Shown here in pieces: positions 33,066-45,213 of a stretch of 64,000 nt of DNA. This stretch comes from Azolla caroliniana. Lineage: Eukaryota > Polypodiophyta. Under the pieces are notes generated by a model. That model made no database searches and was not told the DNA's origin. It worked only from the letters and a program-made list of their open reading frames with translations. Positions within the stretch are counted from its first letter, which is position 1. Each line of letters starts with the position of its first letter. The DNA is taken from NCBI GenBank assembly GCA_043228905.1, contig JBHGNT010000006.1, positions 5,828,001 through 5,892,000 on the forward strand, given 5' to 3'. Both the position numbers and the translations under genes were made by a program.

Positions 33066-33253
33066 AGGGAGAGCCACTAGAGTGTGTTGGTAAGGCCACC
33101 TGGTGGATACCAAAAGGTCATGAGTCCAACCCCTACATTCCATGGTAGCATCTAGTAAAGTAATAATATATATATATATATATATATATATGGAAGTTGG
33201 GTCTTGAACCCAAGATCTAGGGTTAGTAGTCTAGCAACTCACCACTACACGAT
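33066..33253 (-). mobile_element. tRNA-derived SINE, copy 2
   Basis: The plus strand has GTGTTGGTAAGGCCACCTGG and GGTCATGAGTCCAACCCC at one end and TTGGGTCTTGAACCCAAGAT, then AACTCACCACTACACGAT at the other, matching the opposed tRNA-like ends of the copy at 18286. A (TA)n run of about 27 bp (33166-33192) interrupts the middle. Confidence 0.55.
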
Positions 33254-33414
33254 AAAAAGAAAGTCACTAGACTAGCTTGGGCTAGACGTAACATGTTCAA
33301 ACCAATAAAGAACTCGAGGAGGAGCTTATTGATCGGCCGATGACCGGGAGTTAGTTCAACTTTTTCATGGGTCGGCAAACATCATTAGAGCCATTTTCTT
33401 TGTCTTTCTCTTCA

Positions 33415-33612
33415 TCGTAATTACCATAGTGGTAAGTTGTTACACTACTAGCCCTAGGACTTGGGGTTTCGAACCCAAGTTTCTCACCTCTCTATTGCTC
33501 CCTACATACCCTCTAAATTTACTAGATGTCACTGTGGAATATAGGATTTGAACCCATTACCTCCTGGTCAAATTTGGTCTTAGAAGACGTTAATCTCTCT
33601 CTCTCTCTCACG
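33415..33612 (+). mobile_element. tRNA-derived SINE, copy 3
   Basis: CGTAATTACCATAGTGGTAA (A box-like), TTGGGGTTTCGAACCCAAG (B box), TCTCACCTCTCTATTGCTCC, TTTGAACCCATTACCTCCTG and a terminal CTCTCTCTCTCTCTC tail: the same order as copy 1 in the opposite orientation. Its tail ends about 130 bp before the start codon of the CCCH zinc-finger gene, so it may form part of that gene's promoter or leader. Confidence 0.6.
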
Positions 33613-33740
33613 TAAACCAAAGATTTACAACTCCCTGCAGGAAGAAAACCCTAAACCTCTCCCGCTTTCTGTCTCTGTCCCGTTCGTGTTTCTTCTCGAT
33701 GCAATCTTAAATCTGTTCGATCCCTCGTCAAGCTTCTTCC

Positions 33741-33817
33741 ATGGCCGAAGATGCACAGAAGCGCAACACAGACTGTGTGTATTACCTCGCGTCTCCCCTC
33801 ACTTGCAAGAAGGTACT

Positions 33818-33858
<41 letters not shown>

Positions 33859-36800
33859 GCCAAGTTTTTATGTCGCATTCCCATCTCACGTTTCCATCCC
33901 GCGTTTCTATCTCATGTTTCGACGTCTGAGATGGAGAGAAGCATTTTGATATGTAGTGGATTAATCTTCCTTGAAGAATCTCGAATGTGCGTGCTTCTAG
34001 AGACTGTTAGTAAAATTCATGGAAAGGATGCAGTTTTGTGAACGTAGAGCATGATTTTGTAAAAAATCAGCTAAATGTAGGGACAGGATGAAGGTTTTGA
34101 ATTTAGATGGTGATGCATGCAGGAAATCACTAAATTTTAGGGGAACGGATATAATTTTTTGAATGTAGAGCATACCTTTTATGTAGAAAATTAGGAAAAA
34201 GCCTAGAGAAACAATGTAGGTTTTTAATGTTTAGGATTATGGAGTTTCTATAACATTCATGGTGAAGTTTGTTGAATGGACAGGATATATTCCTGTTGAA
34301 AGTCAGTAATGTTTTGGAAAGAATGAAGTTTTTGGACGTATGATTGGAGGATGCATTTCTGTATAAAATCAGTAAAATTGTTAACAGTTTTTTATTGTAG
34401 ACTCCACATCCTTCAAGAAATGGTGTAACAAGTTTTTAATGTTTAGGATTATGGAGTTTCTATAACATTCATGGTGAAGTTTGTTGAATGGACAGGATAT
34501 ATTCCTGTTGAAAGTCAGTAATGTTTTGGAAAGAATGAAGTTTTTGGACGTATGATTGGAGGATGCATTTCTGTATAAAATCAGTAAAATTGTTAACAGT
34601 TTTTTATTGTAGACTCCACATCCTTCAAGAAATGGTGTAACAATTGAGCAAAATATGGAAATTATGAATTTGTTGCACATACTATGTATAAGTTCAGTAA
34701 AGAAATAAATTAAATTATGAGATTATTGATATAGAGAATATATTTCTTTAGCAAATTAGTGTGCTTGTGGGCGTGTTTGTCTGTATTGCATCTTCATCTA
34801 AGATAGAGATAAGGTTTGCTCTTCTATGAAGAATGAAGATAAGGTCCTAATAATAGTGCAAATATTTAGTTTTAAGTTCAGTAAAGAAATCAATTAAAGA
34901 ATGAGGTTTATTGATATAGAGAATATATTAGCAATTTAGTAGAAATTAAGGAAATGAATGCAGTTTGTTGAATATAGAGCATACATTTGTCAAAATCAAT
35001 CAAATTCAAGAGTATTATTTTCTTGTTGTTCTCTTTCACTCATTTGTCTTTCTGATTGTGGTTGTGTTAGCTTTGTGTTGCATCTTCATCTGAGATTGAG
35101 ATATTAAGCATTCAGTGCTTTGCTCTTCTATGAAGAATGAGGATGAGGTTCCAGTAATAGTGGTTTTCCATAAATTATTTGGTATTGCGGCATTATCTTT
35201 ATTATGCAAGTGTTGGTTCTATTATAACAACTTCAAATTATTGCTTTCCATATTCTGTTTACAATGGTATGCAAAGGGAAACGAAACTTCTATAAAACCA
35301 GGAGTATGATATTCACTGAGACAGGGGATGAACCCAAGTCTTGATTCTTTCTGTCATCACATAAGTGCTTCCTTAGATATTGATTTTTAATATGCTGGAT
35401 GGTATTGCCCTTAGGGGAATGCATGCGAGTTCAGGCACAGTGAATCAGCTCGAATGAACCCGCGGGATTGCTGGTTTTGGTTTGCTGGAAATTGTCTTAT
35501 GGAAAATTGCTCATTTCGGCACCCTGTAAGTTTGTTCCTCTACCTCGTATTTATGTGAGTGTGGTTGTCTTTTGTGAACACACAATCCTTCACAAGATTC
35601 TGGAGTCTGAAATTGAACTTTTAGCATAATTAAGCTAGTGTAATTACATCCAATGTGGTGATTTCTATAACAATCCATAAATAAGACTGTAGATTCGACC
35701 CTCCACACAACTCCAGATTAGAAATTGAACTTGCATACTCTATGTTTCTGAAATATTAAAGATTAGTTGCATTTTTAGAAAATTTCCTTTTAATGTAGTC
35801 TATGCCAATCATTTTATGATCTATACTTTGAATGTTCACTTCTTGACATCATTACATACATTGTATGATTGAATTTTGATAAAGTTATCAATATACATTG
35901 CATTTTCAATTCTTGACAATATTAAATGCTTAGAAAATGAACTTACGTGCCATATGATAATCCTTTCTCTACACCTTCCTTAAAAATCTCAGTTTATTCT
36001 TTTATTTCCTCTTTTAAATGTAGCCATTGGATGGAAGACCAAATACGGTGTCTACGACAACTCCAGTCCCCTCATCCCACACTGCGTCAGTAACTGTATC
36101 GAGCAAACCTAGAGGACCTTGTTACTTCTTCTCTAGTGGTTACTGTGCTAGAGGTGAGAATTGTACATTTCTGCATAGCTCATCAGGGGTTGAAACATTA
36201 ATTCAAAAGTCACAAGTTGCACCAATTCCAATTTGCAAAGGTTTGGAAATAAATGAGAAGTCATCAACACCTTTCAAAGGGAATGGCTCAGTTGTTCATG
36301 ATCTTTCATCTCCTTCTGTGAAGGGGGCTTCACAAAATCTTCCTAATGTCTACGTTAGAGCACAAAGTTCTCCTGTGATCAATAAGGAAAAAACACGAGT
36401 TTCTGGTGATTCTGTAACATTCTTTTGCTCCAAAGAACAAGCTGATTCTCTCTTAAGCAACAGACTGAGGCAAGAAGCCATGACAAATCGGCAACAAGAG
36501 CCAGAATCAAAAAACATCCAGCCACATGTGCTTGTGAGAACACATTCTCAGAAAAACTTCTTGCAAAAAGAAGAACACAGGGATAAGAATGAGATATCAA
36601 AGGAAGTGTCTCCTTCTGTTCATGATGAATCCAATGGCTCTGTGTATAAAGAAGATGAGGAATATTACAAAGAAGATGGAGAGTATTATACTCAATGTCT
36701 ATATGAGATTGGACACCTTGTTCCTGAGCAATTTCATGAATTTGATTATGACAGTGGTATGTGTGAAACAACGAGGAGGCCAGATAGCTCTTCTCAAAGA

Positions 36801-37316
36801 GAAAGAATAAGAGCCGGTAGGGATCTTCGAGACCATCTTATTCAAAGAAGACTACTTCGGAAAGAATTTATTGCTGTGAATGGAGATGGTGAAAATTTTG
36901 AGGAAATGGATTATCTTAATCTTTATGAAATTCAGCAGAATGACCATGTGTTGATTGAGAAAAAAGGAGAGAACCACAAGAGGCCATATCAATATGGAAG
37001 AGGAAAGTATAATAGGGAGGTCAAAAGAGTACGTCGCGATTTTAGGTTAGATTATGAAGGTGATACAATGCAGTTAGGAAACTTACATAGGAGATATGGA
37101 CATGTGAAAAACAAATCAAAAGGTCAACGTGGATGCAATGATAAAGTAGGAACGAAGGCACATGTATTGACATTTGTGGGACCTAAGAGCTTAGCACAAA
37201 TCAGGGCAGAAAGAGATAAAGCTTTGGATTATGGTTTAGAAAATGAAGAGTGTAGAGATAGGCGGAAAGATACCTATTCTATAAAAAGTCAAATTTGCTG
37301 TGATCTCAAGAAGTAA
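33741..37316 (+). CDS. CCCH zinc-finger protein (3 exons), ZC3H11-like
   Basis: Exons 33741-33812, 35415-35525 and 36024-37316 (GT-AG) give 491 residues. The first three fingers lie in the N-terminal quarter: C-x9-C-x5-C-x3-H (CVYYLASPLTCKKGNACEFR-H, split by intron 1), C-x7-C-x4-C-x3-H (CWFWFAGNCLMENCSFRH) and C-x7-C-x5-C-x3-H (CYFFSSGYCARGENCTFLH). The NPRDCW linker and spacing are those of a plant family of nuclear CCCH proteins thought to bind RNA. The C-terminal part is acidic then basic, ending in a VGPKSLAQIRAERDKALDYG segment typical of the family. The ATG follows a CT-rich leader. The stop is followed by about 140 bases that look like frame-shifted continuation of the coding region, so the C-terminus may be shortened relative to relatives. 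Confidence 0.85.
33822..33853. repeat. (CT)n microsatellite at the 5' end of intron 1
   Basis: Sixteen CT units begin ten bases after the exon 1 donor of the CCCH gene. Confidence 0.92.
34221..34644. repeat. Near-perfect 212-bp tandem duplication in intron 1
   Basis: TTTTTAATGTTTAGGATTAT begins at 34221 and 34433. The two 212-bp units read the same to the end (AAATGGTGTAACA). This implies a very recent duplication in the CCCH gene intron, or an assembly artefact. Confidence 0.92.
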
Positions 37317-37460
37317 AGCTTCTGAAGGCCCCTCAGCAACATGTAAGTTTAGAAGGGCATTTTACAAATAGGATGATAGTGGAAATAGTGAAGATAGAAG
37401 GGTATCTCAGCTGAACCCAAAAGAGCACACTTTGTTGCTGCAAGATTTGGAGTTAACTAA
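37317..37460 (+). pseudogene. Possible broken C-terminal coding remnant of the CCCH gene
   Basis: Just after the stop, other frames read SLEGHFTNR and then DDSGNSEDRRVSQLNPKEHT, LLLQDLELTKR, an acidic-polar style like the family's C-terminus. Two frame changes are needed. It could be ordinary 3' UTR. Confidence 0.3.
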
Positions 37461-37987
37461 AAGATAGCGAGGGTGAAGTGGGAATTGTGTTCTATAGGTG
37501 GAGATTGATTACTTACTCTAGATGGTATGATAAAACATGAAGATTGAGCTTTGCTTCAACCGAACGGAACTGTGTTTGTAAAATGAGTTTGTTGGTTCAC
37601 GTTCACCCGAATGCTAAAATCTAAGTGTATACTAATTATAGTATTGGGGAACTATCCAGGTCTTTTTATGCCCAAAGCTTTTAACTTCTCAAACATGGAA
37701 ATACTTAATGAGCAATCAAAAGGTTTCATTTCCAGTCTTTAATATCCTAGTCTTGAACTCTTTTACATACATCTGATGATATATTTCTGGTAAAGAATTC
37801 AACTAGAACCAGATCATAAATATTGGATTCTTTTGGCACTTAACAAACAAAACTTTTTGTTAATGTAAATGTTTGAGGCTTGGTTATTGCATATACTTGC
37901 ATAATTTGTAGTCTTAGAATGCTAGGAAGTGAATATTTATGTGGCCCAAATTAAGAGTACAATGGATGACTAATATATACATCCATG
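37461..37987. other. Intergenic between convergent genes, no gene seen
   Basis: Short spacer holding the presumed 3' ends of the CCCH gene (+) and the citrate-binding-like gene (-). No other feature recognised. Confidence 0.6.
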
Positions 37988-39715
37988 CTATTGTGGAAAG
38001 CATGCAGCTGTAGTAGCCATGGCTGTGTGTACCTCCTCTTTCAAGGCTTGACCTGGTTTTTTCCATACAGCAATGTTTTTCCACCTACTTTCAAGACAAG
38101 GGCTAGGGTTTCTTTGAGTATAGGCACTCCCACATTTGAAATAATGCGTTTTGTAGCTAGCATTATCCTCATAGTACTGGAGAATCCGGTCGATATATAT
38201 TTGGATGTTGCCTTGATCAGCATCATGAATTACATTTACATGAACCCAACGATCATATACACCATCGATAATGTTTGAACTTGGTAGGTTGCCCCCAGCC
38301 CTAACGAGTGTGCCATTCGATATATGTAGCTGCAAGGCCGTGGCTGTGGAATTTGTACCCCCAAACACTTGCATGATACAAATGCCAGTTATTGGTGAAG
38401 CAACAAAGAAGTCTCCTTCGAATTGCCACACTCCACTAGTGTAATCTACACCCTAATTTGATGATAAAGAACATAAAAAAACAAGCACGAGTTCCCCTCA
38501 GACACTTGCAAATTGCTGTCTTCCACTCTTAAGCATTGAATCTCATAGACGAAAAAGATCTAAGAGGATAAAGTTGGTTTAATTATTTTTCTATTTCATG
38601 CATCAATGGATCAGAAATCATGGAAAATATCATAAAGTAACGGGAAGAATGCAGTAGAAAAATTATTTATTTATTCATATTGTAAGACACATTAATATTT
38701 CCAGTGGACAAATTTAAAATTTTAAGAAATTACTTCAACAGTAGGATTTCTTTAGTAGAAAATTCAAACATTTATGTTGGATTTTGGGTCATAAATATTT
38801 CTAACAAATAAATAAATAAAAATAAAATAAAATAATTTCTCCTCTTTTGTGAGGAAGCCCATATACATTCAGTTTTGAGAGAATATCGGTAAATTGAAGG
38901 AATTTAATGGAGAACTTGTGCATTGATGCGATTTTGTGCATGATGTAAATGTGGAAGATGTTCTAACAACAATACTTATGCATTATTTAAACAATGGAAC
39001 CAATAACCAAACAAACATTTGTACCATATTATTTATTCGCTATTTAAGCACCAACATTGAGAACCATATGAACATTCACCACAGTAATTATGCATGATGT
39101 AAACATGTATTTATGCTTGTAAGGGTTTTCATATATGTAGAAAATGACGACAAAGAGAAGCACATGACATGCATGCCATGTTCTATACATGTATATGGGT
39201 ATGTGTGTATTTGTCTATATTGTTAATTTTACACTTTTTGTGTGTGTGTGTGTGTGGTGGTGGTGGTGGTGGTGGTGGTGGGGGAAGACGTGCCTAGTGG
39301 AATTTGCGGATATGCCACCAAATAAAGAGAAATATAGAAGAAGTTAAGGGTATTTCACCAAATCAAGAGGAGTAAATATTTAAGGTTAAAAATATCTTTA
39401 AATTACCGCAAGTCGGAGTTCAGACCGAGGGAGGGTGGGGTTTCCGGGGAGATAGGGTTTGTCAGTAGCGAGGACCCACATGTTGTAGACACCAGTGTCA
39501 ACATCGAACCCAAACCGGTCAGTCATCCCCATGTTGTATGGGATTTGGATTTCGCAACTGAAGGCCATTTGCTTGAAGCCTGCAGTGATTGGCACAAACA
39601 AAGGCACTTGGGGCATCGACACATTAGGAGTACCATTGCTCATGTCGCCATTTATCATGACCACCATAGTGGATGCCGCGACCATTATCATCACAATCAC
39701 CATCAAAATCACCAT
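37988..39715 (-). CDS. Citrate-binding / alginate-lyase-like (PL7 fold) protein, 2 exons
   Basis: Exons 39715-39407 and 38452-37988 (donor GTAATT, acceptor ATTAG) give 257 residues. A hydrophobic N-terminus (MVILMVIVMIMVAASTMVVM) is a signal peptide or anchor, so the protein is probably secreted or vacuolar. Family motifs in order: VYNMWVLATDKPYLPG, NPTLPRSELRL, DYTSGVWQFEGDFF, GICIMQVFGG, YDRWVHVNVIHD, YIDRILQYYED, HYFKCGSAYTQ and ESRWKNIAVWKK. These match plant citrate-binding proteins, members of the alginate-lyase-2 superfamily. The R-SEL(R) strand is retained, so an enzyme-like cleft may be present; the true ligand is unproven. It ends with about 20 extra residues after the usual WKK end. 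Convergent with the CCCH gene. Confidence 0.85.
39237..39281. repeat. (TG)n(GTG)n microsatellite in intron 1 of citrate-binding-like gene
   Basis: A TG run followed by about eight GTG units and a short G run. Confidence 0.9.
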
Positions 39716-39916
39716 CCTCTCCGTCTCTCTCTTTATATTATCGTCTCTATCTAAGTTTAGTTAATAATATGTACTAGATGATCTATCTATATGTATATCT
39801 ATGGATATATGGTTTTATTATTGTGCATGGCCACCCACATTTTACCTAATCCCTCACCAACTCACATTTTGACTTTCTCTCTCTCTCTCTCTCTTCCCTC
39901 TTTTTTTTTTTTTTTT

Positions 39917-40022
39917 CATAATTAGCTTACCCTAGTGGTAAGTTTGTTATATTATAAGCACTACATCTTGGGTTTGAAACTCAATTTTCTCACCTCTATT
40001 ACTTCATACATATCTCTGTCGC
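39917..40022 (+). mobile_element. tRNA-derived SINE, copy 4 (truncated)
   Basis: CATAATTAGCTTACCCTAGTGGTAAG, then TCTTGGGTTTGAAACTCAA and TTTCTCACCTCTATTACTTC: the 5' half of the family seen at 18286, 33066 and 33415. The second tRNA-like half is absent. A poly(T) run lies directly before it. Confidence 0.55.
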
Positions 40023-43000
40023 CCCTTAATATATATTTATATATTTATACATATGCAATATACATACTCATAGAGGTAATGTACATAAACATATTTGTAT
40101 GTTTGAAAGGGTATTGCTATACACATAAAGGCACAAATAAATCAATTATAAATCCAAATCTACACTAAAGTATGTTAAGAAAAATTCTCAGATAAGTAGG
40201 TTAGACTTCAAATTACCAAAACGACAATGTGTAGAGTTGCCATTACCAAGAAGCCACGGGTCACACTTAAATTACCTACCCTTAGATGAGAAGCACTTTT
40301 AATGATTTAGCTTATATATAATATATATATATATATATATATTGTATGTATAAAATCTTTAATATAGTTATGCAAAAGTCAAATGAAATTCATTTAAGTC
40401 GTTGAATGCAAACATTGTCAAATTCATGGGAAACCACTTTTGGATTTTTCAACCTCATTTTACTTGCATATGTTTAAGCTTCCCATCGACAATACGTTTC
40501 TTCTCTAACCTGCACTGACTAGTGAGAAAGTTAAGAACATAAGAACCCTTACGAAATATATACACTAAGCTATTTCCTACATTTTTTTATATGTCCAACG
40601 TTAGTTAGTGATTTATTCTTGTTGAAAACGTGTGCAATTTGCACTTCCATTATCGTCGATATTTGTGAATTCACGTTCAATAGATTCTCACATAAATAAA
40701 GATAAACTCTTATGATATTTAGGTTACAATCTCCCATCCTCATTAAATTGTTTAATGTTGCACGTCTAATGATGAAATGTGATAATTAGCTTGCACCCCT
40801 TTGTGAATGATGTGCATGGAGATTTGACTTGTTTAATTGTCACAAGCCTTGTAAATGCATTCGTTTGATCCAGAAATTATTTTCTTGCTTAACTCTCCCT
40901 TTTTTTGCGTTTCTCAATATCCACCCCATTTTTGTTATTCCCCGATTTTCGTTGCAATATCTCAAGAGCAATTATATGGTCAAATTCCTTATATTTTTCT
41001 CCCTTTTGAGGGTTGAGTCAAGACCATTTAAGTAAATAACAAAATTCACTAGGGCATTTTCTAGGAAATAAGAAAACTTGAGTAGTTTAGATTTGTTTCA
41101 CTTTATTTGTTGAATTTCATCATGGATGAAACAACAAGGTTTCAAGCAAGCAATGCAACCAATACAATACATTCTAGGAGTGTTTCTTGTTCCATTTTAT
41201 ACAAGTTATGGTGGATACATATTCCAATGCCTTCCTATTTCTTGACATATGCAAGTAATCATAAACTGAAAATGGATGATTAGTTTTGAGCGGAGGTATT
41301 TTTGCATCTTGTGATGCTTTCTTATTCCTATAATGCAACTATATATAGACATGATAAATGAAACAAAGTTCAACAACACACACACACACACACACCATTT
41401 GTATAAATAGTGTTGTTTCATCCACCACGAGGCCAAATTTGACATATAGGATAAAATAAACAATATATCATCGTCTGTGTGATTCCTCCTTTGTAGATTT
41501 CCATTGCATGCCTTACAAATCTTCATATTTGGATGAAGATTTCATTATGCTACCTCAACACTTCACTTGTGTGAGCGAGTTCAATAGATTGTTAAGGGGT
41601 CTTCGAGAGCCAAAGCTGATGGAGGTAGTAAGATGTAGTTGGATAGATTTTGGCTTCCTTATCTTTTATTAGGGCCAAGATTGAGAGTTAACATCTGCAA
41701 CCTAATATTCCAATTTTGATATTATAGCATCTTGCCTCTTCATCCTTGGGTGTCCGTAGTTATATGTCCTCAATGGTCATGTACTTCATAACATCACCCG
41801 AAAGATCCAATTGATCTTCCACTTCGCATCTTTAAACCATTTCATAATGTCAAACACCCAACTAACAAGATTTCATTGCATACCTTATAGGCCTTTATAA
41901 AGCAAGTGATAGTCATCCTCCATTAGCCCTTCTTTGCATACCTTACATGCCTTTATATTTTGGCTAATTTTGATGCCATAATGCAACTTCTCGGGATTGC
42001 TTATGGATGATTTTAATGCGTGCAAATGTATCAAAATCTATCTAACAATATTCAACCATTGATGGTCATGAGTAAATTGGTTGGGTTTCATTAGTTGTTG
42101 AGGTACTAAGTTGGGTGTATGGACGCTGTTGCAATGGAATGATATAGGTTTTACCTTCCAATATGCACAATATAAACATATGAGTGGAGTTAGCTAGATA
42201 GAATATATATGGTGCGTGTTGATTCCTTTTTACTAGCATCACTTCGTATGATAGTTATACAATATGTGAGCTCTTCAAATTGCTTTTCTATTTGTTTTGA
42301 GGTTTGCAATTGTTCAATTGATATGCATATATCCTTACTTGATGCAACAACTCAAGAATGGGTTTATAGATAATTAATGTCAATCTCATTTGTTTTTCCA
42401 CACATTATATCTTGCTTATGCACGAATTTAATGTGGTATATGTGAAGCAGGGGATGATTTTATTTTGGATAATATTACAATAATTGTAATTGTGTTCGTT
42501 ATGTACTTCAAGGAGTTGATTGCATACAATTGTTTATAATGAATATGGGGTGGTTGGAATTTTATGACTTGGTTGGTTATATTATGCACAACCTCCTTAG
42601 TGATGAATTGGATGAGGATTTCACAAAGGATGAGGGACCCCAACTTTGATGTTTTAATATTGTTGGGATTTTGGTTGTATGTTTCAAGCATGAAGGTTGT
42701 GGTCTCATTAAATTAGTTCCAAATGTGGCATCGCTAGAGTCATTTCACTAATGGCAACCTATTTCTTTGTAGGTAGGAACATATTGCTTGATGTGATATG
42801 TTCAAATGGCCATGCATTGTGCAAGGCACACTTATCAAGAATTGATTATGGTGCAATTAGATTTGAAGAGAACTTATTATCATGATAATTGGTCCTTTGT
42901 TTTCGAGTTAATGCATACAATGGGGGGCGTTGGACCATGTATGTCTCGCCTTAGATTTTTATTAGGACAAGATGTTGTTTGGTAAGTAATGCTTAGTGGT

Positions 43001-44689
43001 GGAATTGAAAATCTTGAGAAGATGATGGACTCATATAGAACAAATTTGCATTGACATTTGGATTGCATATTAATTAGAAGAAGTTTAGCCTCATCTCATG
43101 TATTGAGGGGATTTGGAATGTCTAGGATGGGAAGTGTCCATGGTTAGAAAATACTCTATTTTTTTACGCTTAGTTCATGTATAATGTATAATGTATAATG
43201 TATAATGGAAAGTTGGAGACCATGGTCTTATATGATTTCCCATCATTACCATGGACAAAGAGAGCTTTGCATTCCGTTTTGCAACCTCTTCGATATTTGT
43301 TGTAGAGAAAGAGGAATAAGATGGGAATCACATAGGTTTCCTTGAGGATCATAGATTTTCATGATAACAAGACGTGTTCACACTTACAATCATGGAGATT
43401 TATTGTCAAATATTTCATTGAGAATAAGGGTATAACACATGGGAGGACAAGGATTAATACATCACGGTGACAATTACTAAATAAAAGTATTCCACTTAAA
43501 ATTCCTTATTTTTCATGTGTTCAACAGTTGGTTGTCTCATGGCATGAAGCACTCGCCTTATTTGTATGGGCACCATAATCTAGTAGATCATTGTAATTCT
43601 TTGCAAAAGAGTTACTCATGTCTTCTCGATAATGATATTGGCATGAAAAAGCGTGATTGCACGCTCCATTAATTGTTTCATTTGGGGGCCAAAGAGGTGG
43701 GAAATGTAGTTGAGGCTTGATCTCAAAGAATTTTCCCGCCCAATTTATATGGGTTTATCTAGAAACAACTAAAAAAATATAACATTGATGCAAGGTTAAT
43801 TACCTCTACAAACTAAAGAACAATTGTGGGTTGATTAGTATTTATGCTATCAAATGGCATTTTTGCAAGGGACTATTAATCTCTTTTACCAAAGATGATG
43901 TCAAATAATCATGGGTCTTCATTTGTAGAGTATTGATTTGGGGTTTGCCTTTCAATTTGCTCTAAAGTGATGTGGACTAGCAATAGGCAATTGCACTGTT
44001 CAAGTGGAAGAAGATAGTACTCATCATTCCATGCCATGTTTGGTTGCTCATAAGATGTGTTCTTACATTTCTTTGTTTCGTTTTTCTATTTCTGAGCTAT
44101 TGGGCATTGCACCATAGTTGGGATGTGCACAAAGCTTTAGTATTTGATGTAGGCATGAAGTCAAAATACACCTATGAAAGTTAAGGGAGTACTATTGTCG
44201 CAAACTTCTTTATTGAAGCAAGTAGAAATTCTTTCCTTGGTGGAGTGTTCATCTTATTTATTGGCAATTCAATGTCCCACTACACTTGCAATGGTGATCA
44301 CACTCAATTGTCTTACCATTGTAGCGTTTTTCACACCCCTTTATCAATGTAACTGTGTTTGCACAAATAATAGATCGATAGATTCTATTATCATCTTGAG
44401 AGAGAGAGGTAGGTATCTCACAAAAAAATAAAAAACAGAAAACCAAAAGAAAAACAAATAATATTTTTGCCTTAATGGTACACAATGTTATAGCTATCCC
44501 CGTGAGGGACCTTATAGGAACAAGATTTTCGTTGAAAAAATGAATGAAATATCGATTTGTATTGTTACAATGATGATACATTCCTCAACATAGAGAGCGG
44601 TCAAACACAGGATTTCAATGTCTTGGATGTGGACTCATTCACATGTAGCTTGATGATACGATGGCTTTTTTTGCTGCCATAAAAAATAT
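40023..44689. other. Gene-poor region
   Basis: 4.7 kb with a (TA)n at about 40317 and a (CA)n at about 41380 but no recognisable gene. Open frames are short and unrelated to known families. Part of it reads like old repeat DNA, but I cannot name it. Confidence 0.5.
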
Positions 44690-45180
44690 CAGCCTATTAT
44701 TTTCTTGTACCTTGTGTGGACAATAAATAGAGAACTTCAGAGACATCAGAGCAAATGGAATATCTTCTTCAATCACTTTTAACTCCACTTCATCGACATG
44801 ATTACATCAAAACGTGCAACATGTCTGTCGAGTGCTTCAGGGGAGGTAATGACTTCAAGATCTCAGGTCACTGCATCCTGATACCAGCTTTCCACTAGAT
44901 GCGGCTTCGTTTTTGTGATGCCAACCATCTTCTTCAACATAGGCCACTTTTTGATGCCCAACCTCTCCCAATCCAAACTTGATTCTGACTAATAATTGAA
45001 TTCAACTCACAGGAATCATGTTGTTTCCTCCGAGAAGAGTTCTTCATAGGCATACGTATGAATGACACAAATCCTTCAGAAGCTTCTATGAGAATCTCCC
45101 ATCTCGTAAAATATGTGGTCCTTTCATTAGCCCTTACCAGATTCTTCTCTTGTGAGAGCTTAAACAAATCAGTGATTCAT
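44690..45180 (-). pseudogene. Decayed coding remnant downstream of NDX (unassigned)
   Basis: Fragments in shifting frames look protein-like: LFKLSQEKNLVRANERTTYF and RWEILIEASEGFVSFIRMP (about 45160-45030), VGHQKVAYVEEDGWHHKNEA (about 44950), EVITSPEALDRHVARFDV (about 44850) and NHVDEVELKVIEEDIPFALM SLKFSIYCPHK with a donor-like GTACAA after it (about 44740). At least three frame breaks. It could be lost 3' exons of NDX or a separate dead gene. I do not recognise the family. Confidence 0.35.
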
Positions 45181-45213
45181 GAAGGCTGCTGTTGAGCATA
45201 AAGATTGAATGGG

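Noticed and set aside
41206-41526. A minus-strand frame with CKACNG and WWMKQHYLYKW
   Set aside because: It has a weak resemblance to the zinc-binding end of LINE reverse transcriptases, but a second cysteine/histidine pair and RT motifs are lacking.
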